A stretch of 64,000 bases of DNA from Glandiceps talaboti (taxonomy: Eukaryota > Hemichordata > Enteropneusta > Spengelidae). Made by a program: the position numbers and the translations under genes. The stretch is from contig NC_135556.1 in NCBI RefSeq assembly GCF_964340395.1, positions 3,894,001 through 3,958,000 of the forward strand. The letters run 5' to 3'. The notes under the pieces were generated by a model. It saw only the letters and a program-made list of their open reading frames with translations, had not been told where the DNA came from and ran no database searches. Below, piece by piece: positions 15,301 through 27,200 of this stretch (position 1 is its first letter; every line of letters begins with the position of its first letter).

Positions 15301-18300
15301 ACTGCATACAGCAGTTTTCATCATATGTGTCTATTTAGTCGTGGTAAGACTGCATACAGCAGTTTTCATCATATGTGTCTATCTAGTTGTGGTAAGACTG
15401 CATACAGCAGTTTTCATCATATGTGTCTATTTAGCTGTGGTAAGACTGCATATAGCAGTTTTCATCATATGTGTCTATTTAGCTGTGGTAAGACTGCATA
15501 TAGCAGTTTTCATCATATGTGTCTATTTAGCTGTGGTAAGACTGCATATAGCAGTTTTCATCATATGTGTCTATCTAGCTGTGGTAAGACTGCATATAGC
15601 AGTTTTCATCATATGTGTCTATCTAGCTGTGGTAAGACTGCATATAGCAGTTTTCATCATATGTGTCTATTTAGCTGTGGTAAGACTGCATATAGCAGTT
15701 TTCATCATATGTGTCTATTTAGTCGTGGTAAGACTGCATATAGCAGTTTTCATCATATGTGTCTATTTAGTTGTGGTAAGACTGCATACAGCAGTTTTCA
15801 TCATATGTGTCTATTTAGCTGTGGTAAGACTGCATACAGCAGTTTTCATCATATGTGTCTATCTAGCTGTGGTAAGACTGCATATAGCAGTTTTCATCAT
15901 ATGTGTCTATCTAGTTGTGGTAAGACTGCATATAGCAGTTTTCATCATATGTGTCTATCTAGCTGTGGTAAGACTGCATATAGCAGTTTTCATCATATGT
16001 GTCTATTTAGTTGTGGTAAGACTGCATATAGCAGTTTTCATCATATGTGTCTATCTAGTTGTGGTAAGACTGCATATAGCAGTTTTCATCATATGTGTCT
16101 ATCTAGCTATGGTAAGACTGCATATAGCAGTTTTCATCATATGTGTCTATTTAGTTGTGGTAAGACTGCATACAGCAGTTTTCATCATATGTGTCTATCT
16201 AGTTGTGGTAAGACTGCATATAGCAGTTTTCATCATATGTGTCTATTTAGTTGTGGTAAGACTGCATACAGCAGTTTTCATCATATGTGTCTATTTAGCT
16301 GTGGTAAGACTGCATATAGCAGTTTTCATCATATGTGTCTATTTAGTTGTGGTAAGACTGCATATAGCAGTTTTCATCATATGTGTCTATTTAGTTGTGG
16401 TAAGACTGCATATAGCAGTTTTCATCATATGTGTCTATCTAGCTGTGGTAAGACTGCATATAGCAGTTTTCATCATATGTGTCTATTTAGTTGTGGTAAG
16501 ACTGCATATAGCAGTTTTCATCATATGTGTCTATCTAGTTGTGGTAAGACTGCATACAGCAGTTTTCATCATATGTGTCTATTTTGCAGTGGTAAGACTG
16601 TATATAGCAGTTTTCATCATATGTGTCTATTTAGTTGTGGTAAGACTGCATATAGCAGTTTTCATCATATGTGTCTATTTAGCTGTGGTAAGACTGCATA
16701 TAGCAGTTTTCATCATATGTGTCTATTTAGTTGTGGTAAGATTGCATACAGCAGTTTTCATCATATGTGTCTATCTAGTTGTGGTAAGACTGCATACAGC
16801 AGTTTTCATCATATGTGTCTATCTAGTTGTGGTAAGACTGCATATAGCAGTTTTCATCATATGTGTCTATTTAGTCGTGGTAAGACTGCATACAGCAGTT
16901 TTCATCATATGTGTCTATTTTGCTGTGGTAAGACTGCATACAGCAGTTTTCATCATATGTGTCTATTTTGCAGTGGTAAGACTGCATACAGCAGTTTTCA
17001 TCATATGTGTCTATCTAGTTGTGGTAAGACTGCATATAGCAGTTTTCATCATATGTGTCTATTTAGTTGTGGTAAGACTGCATACAGCAGTTTTCATCAT
17101 ATGTGTCTATTTTGCTGTGGTAAGACTGCATATAGCAGTTTTCATCATATGTGTCTATTTAGTCGTGGTAAGACTGCATACAGAAGTTTTCATCATGTGT
17201 GTCTATTTTGCAGTGGTAAGACTGCATACAGCAGTTTTCATCATATGTGTCTATCTAGTTGTGGTAAGACTGCATATAGCAGTTTTCATCATATGTGTCT
17301 ATTTAGTCGTGGTAAGACTGCATATAGCAGTTTTCATCATATGTGTCTATCTAGTTGTGGTAAGACTGCATATAGCAGTTTTCATCATATGTGTCTATTT
17401 AGTCGTGGTAAGACTGCATATAGCAGTTTTCATCATATGTGTCTATCTAGTTGTGGTAAGACTGCATATAGCAGTTTTCATCATATGTGTCTATTTAGTC
17501 GTGGTAAGACTGCATATAGCAGTTTTCATCATATGTGTCAATTTTGCAGTGGTAAGACTGCATACAGCAGTTTTCATCATATGTGTCTATCTAGTTGTGG
17601 TAAGACTGCATATAGCAGTTTTCATCATATGTGTCTATCTAGTTGTGGTAAGACTGCATATAGCAGTTTTCATCATATGTGTCTATTTAGCTGTGGTAAG
17701 ACTGCATACAGCAGTTTTCATCATATGTGTCTATTTAGTTGTGGTAAGACTGCATATAGCAGTTTTCATCATATGTGTCTATCTAGTTGTGGTAAGACTG
17801 CATACAGCAGTTTTCATCATATGTGTCTATTTAGCTGTGGTAAGACTGCATACAGCAGTTTTCATCATATGTGTCTATTTAGCTGTGGTAAGACTGCATA
17901 CAGCAGTTTTCATCATATGTGTCTATTTAGCTGTGGTAAGACTGCATACAGCAGTTTTCATCATATGTGTCTATTTAGCTGTGGTAAGACTGCATATAGC
18001 AGTTTTCATCATATGTGTCTATTTAGCTGTGGTAAGACTGCATACAGCAGTTTTCATCATATGTGTCTATTTAGTTGTGGTAAGACTGCATATAGCAGTT
18101 TTCATCATATGTGTCTATTTAGCTGTGGTAAGACTGCATATAGCAGTTTTCATCATATGTGTCTATCTAGTTGTGGTAAGACTGCATATAGCAGTTTTCA
18201 TCATATGTGTCTATCTAGCTGTGGTAAGACTGCATATAGCAGTTTTCATCATACAATGTATGTGTCTATTTAGCTGTGGTAAGACTGCATATAGCAGTTT

Positions 18301-21300
18301 TCATCATATGTGTCTATCTAGTTGTGGTAAGACTGCATATATAGCAGTTTTCATTATGCAACTACTTTGTTTAGTAAGGATTAATTATCTTACAATCTAG
18401 CCAATATTGTAAGGGTGAGAGTTGAGGGGACAAGATTAGAGTAAATTTTCCCTTCTTTTCAAAAAATGTAAGAACTAACAAAATGGTCTAAAAGTGACCA
18501 GGTGTACACATAAATTATTATGATTAAAGTGTTTCAAATTGTCACTTGAAATAAACACTAAACTTGAAAATTGCTGACAATAGTACAAACAAACTATGAT
18601 CATTTGGAGATATGGTTTGGTTATTTGACAGAGAATATTCACAAGGTAGAAAACAAACATTAGGGAATTAATTGGTCAATCAAACTCATCCTTGAGTGAA
18701 CATGGTGACCTTGTAAAAGCAAAAATTAGCATATATCATAAAAATTAGCATATATCATAAAAATTTGCATAAAGATTGAATGAAAAGAATATTCATGCAT
18801 ATCATTATAACAATTCTCATAAGATTATTGCAGCTATACATATAGTACTACGTCATGCAAAGTTTGAAATGATCAGCTTGTCTCAGCCTGGTGTACTTTG
18901 TGATAACAATGAAATTAGAATACTCTGAACAGCACTGTTCAACTTGCAATGACCATGAACACAAAAACACAAAATGTACCAACATGATTACAAATACAAC
19001 ATTTCTAAATAAACAGTGGATGATGCAGTGAGTAGAAAATACTTAAGAACAGAACAAGTTCAGTTGTGCTAAAAAGTTGAAAAAATTGAAGAAGAAAAAA
19101 AAGTTTGAAAAATTGTGAAATGACAGTTAGAGGATTATTGAATACATGTACCATGTACTACTTTCTTCATTAGCTCTATAGTAACAGAGGGATACAGATA
19201 CCAACACAGCGTAACCATGGACACCACACCATCACCATGGCAACAAAAGTAAGCCACAAGTTGAGGGTACGCATGATGACATGAATGACAATGGGAATAG
19301 AGAATTACACAAAGCAGATTAATGGAATCTAACAAAGACATGGTTAGAATGGCCACACATCATTCTATGTTTCTTATGGCAACACTTTCAAAATGATGGG
19401 GTTGTTTCTAATCATGCAAATGAGGGTGTCATTTTGTTAGATTGAGTAACTATAGGGTCAGTTGAATCATAAGAAACACAGAATTAACTAAGGCTACTCT
19501 AACACATGTATGTATGTATACTACAAATATCAAAACTAATCTATGCACTGCAGCAAAACACACAATAATGTTAAGATCTAATTAATTCAAGTAATAATGT
19601 TTCCTTTTTTTTAAATTTGAAATATGAACAATTTGTATTATATTCACTTGTCTTTTATGTGATCTCATTCTAAATAATGTTTTTTTATTATCAGGTAAAT
19701 TTGCCTGATAAAAAAATATGTGCACCAATTCTGCACTTACACATATTTTCCCTTTAAGTTTAATATCAGTGTTTTCTATTAAAACTAACGTCAAACTTTT
19801 TGTGATCTTCTAGGATTGGCTGGATGGCTAAACAGACAGGGTATGGCTTGTTATGTGTGTACATGTGAGTGTGTCTGCATCTGTCTGTCTGAGACATTTT
19901 TTGTTTCCTTTCATCCCACTGCTATTTTTAACAATACTGTCATTACCATACAATTATGTGGTATACGTTTCCATGAAAATCAATAACAAAGAAATGGGCA
20001 TATTTCAGAAAAGAAATAATGTACATTCATATGAAAATATCATTTCCAAATATCCGAGTGCATGGTTCCTGTGTGAAAAGACTGCAATGACCATACAACA
20101 ATTAGATCTCTATCGTGATCGTGGTGGGAGTTCACCCAGCTGTCAGCTATAGTAATGACTTGTCCTTAGCAATGAAGTATTCATTGTCAATATGGCTTAC
20201 AATATAATATTCAGTTGTAACAAAACGACAGAGGTGCATATTATTTTTTAAAAATCATCTTTTAGAAATAGAGGCTTATCAAACTATACTCTGGGCAGCC
20301 TTGAGTTGAATTTGTATAAATTTATTTTTTGTTTACAATTTTGGTAAATTAATATTACTATTAGAGTGTAGACTTAAAAATTTATTGTGACCTTCGGTTT
20401 CAGGTATAATTATAGGCAACAGATGATATGAAAATACTTTCAAGGCTGTGTATTCAATAAAGATGACAGTAGTAAGTACATCATATTATAGGAAATTATA
20501 CTTCTAGTTCTAGCCACCAGTGTAGTTTCCTAGTATACTGATGTAGGAAATACATGAATGAACATACTTTCATTGTGAAAGTCCTTACTGGTTGAACAGA
20601 GGGATGCTGTATGATTTTTTATTTGTACAATTTTGAAAATTTGTTTAGCAGACGACAAAAATATGACAGAATTTTGATGAAGACGAGTTAGTTTTGTATT
20701 GCTAACTGGTGAAAATAAGTAAATGCTGTAAAAATGTCCTCTGGTACAAAAAAAATTCCTAAGGATATTATTTTGTAGTTAGAAAACTAGGTGTCAGGTA
20801 ATTTAAAAATTTCAGATCACAATTTCCTTTTTTCATTTGAGGTTGTTGGGAATCTGAAATGTTTACACAGACAAAAAGGAAAGAATGAATACCACTATCA
20901 TCACCAACTTTCTATTTGAAAATAGGCCTAGATTGTGTATGACAACTATTTAAAATGCAAAGTGTCATGTGGGCTTCTAGAATTTAGGATGTGAAAGTAT
21001 AAAGTAGAGATGAAATTCAGTTAGTACACTTGTCTATAGTATAAGAGGAATCAAATTAGGTTAATAGGTAACAGTTCAAATCTGAAGATGACATTGAAAT
21101 GAAATGCAGAGATGTGTACATGTATGTATGACTGTGTGTCTGTGTCTGTGTGTCTGCGTGTGCATGCATGTGTGTGTGTGTCTGTGTGTCTGCGTGTGCA
21201 TGCATGTGTGTGCGTGTCTGTGTGTATGTGTGCATGCATGTGTCTGTGTGTGCGTGCATGTCTTTGTGTGCATGTCAGTCTGTGTCTTTGTGTATCTGTC

Positions 21301-24199
21301 TGTGTGGTGCATGTCTGTGTCTTTGTGTATCTGTCTATGTGTGTGCATGTCTGTCTTTGTGTATCTGTGTGTGTGTGAGTGTCTGTGTGTCTGTGTGTAT
21401 GTGAGTGTCTGTGTCTTTATCTGTGTCTGTGTGAGGACAACAATATTCCACGTATATAGGTGACACCTGTGTACATTGTATGTGCAGTTATCTAAGTTAC
21501 AAATACATTATTTGTAACCATATCATTGTAACTAATATTACACGTTGAATATTCCAACAAAAAACTGTACATAAATGTCTGGACAAGTTCACTGTGACTC
21601 AGAAATAAACTATTAAGACTGTGCAGGTAATTCATGCTGGTTTGAAAAACTACATATAAGGCCATATGTCCAAGAATGTAAACAAGAAAAAACACACTAT
21701 AAATACAAACACTGTGAATGAATGAATGAATGAATGAATAAAGCTCCCTCCACCACAGGTTCTGCATATTTTGTCTTACCTTGGAATGTTATTAGCGAGT
21801 ACCCATAATAAAACACAAAATATCCTATTTTTTTGTACGCCGTAAGCATGGGAGATACAAAGTAGACATAACAGTACGAACATCAGATGAACGTTTCACA
21901 ATTCCACCCAAAAAAGATAAATTTATGAGCTAAATTTAGAAGCCAAAGTTGATTTTGTCCTGGTAGCCAAATAAACATGAGATTCTAATTACTGCAGGCA
22001 ATATGGTGTAAAGTGAAGTAAGGTCATCATGGTATAGGCTTAGCTATCTAGTTTCTATTCAATAATTACTTTTATGAAGGATTTCTCCCTGTCATGAAAT
22101 ACATTCATAATATGCACAGCTGGTCAACAATGGATTTTCAATAAATGTTTTTAAAGTAGGTGCATAGTGGGAGTTTTGACATAACGTAATTGAGAGCAAC
22201 ATTTAAAAAAAAAATTCTGTAAGGTCACTGTACAGTGGATAAATTTGAAAGCTTGAATGTTGAAAAAAGTTCTATACCTGCTTCCTATGTGGGCACGGCA
22301 TATGAATGGTCTTTTAGTTCTATTAGTGAATATTTAAATGAATGAAGATATGACATAACACAAACACAATTGGCAATACAAATATACACATATTGAGGTT
22401 GTGTTCCAACTCATATTCTCTCATTTCAGTTGATTCAAGAATGCAGTTTTCTTTCTATCAAAATTCCACAGATAACAATACAACTACAACAATGAACAAA
22501 TAGGGAATGAACGACAGACAACAACATTGACAGAAAATTTATCATGAAAAAAAAATGGCTGACTGCAGCTGTGTCACCAATACAATTACAATACAATTAT
22601 GTTGCATATGTGCACAGATTTGAAATTTTTGGTCCCATTTTTGTAGAATATGTACTCAACAAAATATTCTAGGCTATTTTGGTCTAAAAGGAATTTGTAT
22701 TAAGTGAAAATTATAGTATATTTGGACAAAATTTATGCATAAAATATTTGGTGGGAAATGTAAGTTTTTAATTACATTCAATGCAAAAACAATATAAAAT
22801 CTGTTGAGTCATTCATTTTGCTTTCTGTATTCTGGTACAGTCATTTTCACAAGGTTGCGGTGTTATCTGTTTTACTTGGTTGACATTTTCATACAATTGA
22901 GGATTACATCAAGACCATTGAAAGCCCACATAGAATAGGTATCAAAACTCATGAAAAATTCCATCAAATTAGCGCACTAAACTTTCCATTTGCGATCTAC
23001 TATGTATTAACTCAAAATAACGTGAAAGCATTCATGACAGGCAACTATTATCTGGACGTGAGAAGGAAAAATATTCCATATTTCACACGGGAAAACTGAA
23101 CAGACAGAAATGGGAGACATTTGGGGAAAGGAATATTTGCCGATACTACTCACCACTTTTACGTATTAAATCCATGATCTGATAGATAATATTGAATATT
23201 TGGTGACCTTTGTACACTAAAGCAAACTATAATCTCCTACATGTAAAGGACCAAGCTGACAACATCTGGCAACATGGCACTAATCTGAATCATATATACA
23301 TTCATATTCCAACCTATCGCTTTTGAGCCTCAAAAATAGACACTCAATTCTTAATGTCTAAAATTATACATTTTTTCCTCACATTCATCATTACATTTTT
23401 TTTTCAAATTCTCTCATTTATTGTTTGGACTGAGCCATGGAAGTAAATGGAATTTAAACAAAGTCATGACATCCTGTATAACATTACTAGTTTCATATAA
23501 TGAAATGCAAAGAAAAAGAAGAAAAATTGTGGGTTTTTTTCAGTTTTCAGAACCGAGTAACAAATGGGCATATATTGGCAGTGGGATATGTTTATTCAAA
23601 CATATAGAACAGGTTTTTTTTGATAATTTTGACAACTTTCCGCCCCATAACATAACAGAAACACACATTTACAAAGTGAGGTATTACTTCACATAGCAAA
23701 GAAATACAGACAATGATTATCAAAATTACACTATGTTATCATTTTAAATGTGGAAGACAATTACCCTGCTAAAAACCAGTGTCATTAAGAAGTTAGTTCT
23801 TTTTCTTACCTTGTAAATTTTTGTTTTCTTTTTCCATCCTGAGAAGCAGTATCTGTTCCAGAATGGCTTTCCTCCACAATGCTTTGATGGCAGCTCTGGA
23901 TTTAAACCTTGATTTGGGTTTTCTGGGTTTCCTTTCAGTCAACGAACTTAGTTCAGTGTTTCCAGGTCCTTCACAGCCTAGCTCGTCTAAATCTCTGCTG
24001 TAATCTACTTAGAACAAAATACAGAAATCATTAGTCTATGCAAACAATTATATATTTACAATAAACAAGGTACAGATACAAGTGGTGAAAATCTTCAATT
24101 TTGTCCTAAAATCTTGGATAGGCTGAGCTAAAACTCCATGAACAGGTTTTTGAATAAAATTGGATCTTAATTTTTGATTTCTAAAGCAAATGTACCATA

Positions 24200-24276
<77 letters not shown>

Positions 24277-27200
24277 TGTCTGTCTGTCTGTCTGTCTCAA
24301 TTTTCAATCTCTGGCCTCTCTGTCAATCATCTGCCTTCCTGTCTGTGTATCTGTCCATTTCTCTCTCACTTTCTGCCCTTCTTTGTCTCTCTTGCCTGTC
24401 TCAAATCATGTCCCTGTATCTCTGTCTGTCTTACCAGTCAGCTAGCAACTAACACCAGGCAACTAAGGCTAGCCATCCTTTGTATGGCATACTGTTAAAA
24501 TACCACATATCCAGTGAATTGGGATACGCTCATTAGTTTCAACTCAAAGACTAGTGGTTACAATGTAGATGTATTAAATAACACAGGTCAATTATCTTCA
24601 ATTATCCAAACTAAAATAGAACACATAAACCATAACATGATTCCAAATCTAAATGTCACAGCCACTCTTTTATCAGACAGACATGCTAAGGTAAATGTCA
24701 TCGTTAATTTACACACAGTATGCTTTGAAACAACAGTCCATCTCCTGTAATATCATTTTGAAGACATGAGCCAATCACAAACTCTTCAACTATGTATCAG
24801 TTAAAAGTGTAGATGGAGACTGCTATTTACAGATTTACAACCTCCTCCTCCTACCCTACCCCCCCCCCCCCCCCATACAATACAAGCCAAAAATCTAAAA
24901 CATTTTTGTCTTGCTCTACACCAGAGTGCAGTGCTTTCTGTGTAGGAAACCAACAGGTGATTTGAGGTACATAAGAAGAAAGACCTATCACAGCATTCAA
25001 CCAACACATTACATAAAAAGGCCATCAACCTCCAGAACTACATGTAACTTCAAAATCAGTCAAGATCATCGACAGGGAACAAAAGATGGATAAAAGAAGA
25101 TTATTGGAGGCCGTGTATATCAAAGTTAACAATCTATCACTTAATGCCAATGTAGAAAAATATCATCTAAGGTGAAAAGTTAGATGTACATAATTATCTG
25201 AAAATGACAAGTACATGTACTTTGACAACAGTAACTGATATTACATATATTGAATCTAACCATTTCACACCTCCAGTTTACTCAACACCTCCAGCAAATT
25301 TGGATCATTTTGTACAGATCCAGTTAGACACTGAAGGAGTGATTTGTTCGAAACACATGTTATGTCTATTTCTCAATCAAAAGTGCATAAATCATAGTTC
25401 TTCCATCATGAACATACATGGGGCTATTATCCATTATGTCAACATTAATTAACAATGAAAATTACAACTGAAAAAATGTATTTCTATCAAGTATATAAGT
25501 TGAGTGTTTTTGCAAAATCTACATGTCTTTATTTAAGTTTAGGAAATTTCACACAGTATATATGATTGTACATCTTTTCAAACAGATGGATGTATCTAAT
25601 CACATTGAGGTCAAAAGATGTAATAAATAATTGTTATACATAAAGGTCGCATTAAAGAGATATGGTCTGCAACTGAAAAAGTATTTTTCGTCACTTTTGC
25701 AACTTATAAGTATTTTTCTTATAAGTATTTTTCGTCATTTTTGCAACTTATAAGTATTTTTCGTCACTTTTTTGCCTCCAAATAAAAGGTTACTTATATT
25801 TTAGCCTTCACTATCACTTGTTTAATGACTAGTAGTCACTGACAAAACTCCTATCGTATTATCTGGTGGGATACTGTATAAAATGACCTTATTATATTCT
25901 TATATATTAGACTACAGTATCACTATGACAACAGTTTATATGGTAGGAATTTCACCAGTGGCTGCTGGTTTTTAGATAAGTGACAATAAATGGGAACATC
26001 AAGTAATATTTTATTTGGAAGCAAAAATGATAACAACTACTTACAAGTTGCAGACCATGACCATTTAAGATAATTATCTTTCTTTTCTTAGTCTGTTTCT
26101 TACACAGGTAGATCACTATAGATCACTATCTCTACTGAAATGATACTTTGACTAGACCAACAAAATGATATTCTTAAATATACTTTTCAGATATTATAAC
26201 TGGGTTGCAATGTATTGAAAACTCTCTATATGTATAAGTTAGACATCCACCATGGACAACACAGATATTCAGTAAAGATTGACACATATGACTACGACTA
26301 GGCGAGTTTGTCTCCACGAGAATTAGAAATTGACACCAAAAACTCAACAGAATATGATACATTGAGTGCTTTCCACTACAACCTGTCATTCTCGTTTATG
26401 CTGCCATAGATGGCGCTGTTTATTGTGTTTATCACTTATTAGCTTGTCTCACCTTTAGTCATACTTGGTTGAGATTCATCATGGTGATGGTGATGATGCA
26501 GTGGTGTTACTACTGAGTTGAATATTGCTTGTCTCCAAGAACCTCTACGTGGTGACATTGGTCCTGGTGTTGAGGGCATCTCAGACATTTGTCTTCTATT
26601 GAACAAAAATATTTGACTTTTCAAAGACATACTCAAAAGTTAGAAATATCAGCCTCTCTATACTGCTAAGATGTCATAAACTGTCAACATTCATGGATTA
26701 GAATTTGACTGGCCATGGCATTGTAAATGTTGACACAACTCTTTGAACCAAGATAGCATGTTCAAGGTACATGTAGACCTGAAGTGAACCTATCTACATG
26801 TACATCTTAGAATGTTCCAGTTAAACATAAAGTGAACTGAGCTACAATATCACGGTTGCTGTCAACATTGAAATACACAAAGGTGATATTTGATCCAAAA
26901 TTTTGACAAATTACAATAACACAAAACTATGCAAACCAAAATTCAATCTTACAAAAAATGTCTACATCACTAAACTCTAGCTATACCATACCTAAGAATC
27001 TTGACAGCCGGTGACTCTGGTTTCCGATCTTCTTGTCGTTTTGGTGTAGTAAATGTAAAGTACTTAGGACTGGTAGGACTCATTGGACTGGTTGGACTGA
27101 TGGGTATCTCACCAATTGTACTGCTGCGTTTTCTCATTTCTGGTGATGGTAACTTGGTACATCTTGTATAGTCCTCTGTATCTTGACTATGTGTTTTTTT

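Larger units (their letters stand above)
24005..26452 (-). other. Intron 10
   Basis: 2.4 kb between exons 11 and 10. It contains a (GT)n microsatellite at 24203-24297, a 16-base C run near 24859, and a MITE-like element at 25650-26070. The rest is AT-rich with no recognised gene. Confidence 0.7.

Noticed and set aside
15083-18357. CRISPR-like array
   Set aside because: The units are contiguous with no unique spacers, and the setting is an animal intron.
15085-18400. Two overlapping plus-strand frames of about 1,060 codons over the 48-bp array
   Set aside because: Same cause: the period is a multiple of three. The array is intronic and antisense to the gene.
21051-21463. Cys/Val- and His/Thr-rich frames
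   Set aside because: Produced by TG/CA-rich simple sequence, on both strands.
23821-24003. Plus-strand open frame of 60 codons
   Set aside because: It is the antisense shadow of exon 11, whose minus-strand translation matches the TBC1D1/4 family.
23999-24008. Acceptor for exon 11 at ...GATTACAG
   Set aside because: Using it puts a TAG in frame after phase-1 exon 10. The upstream AAGTAG restores the family sequence DYS..L.ELG.
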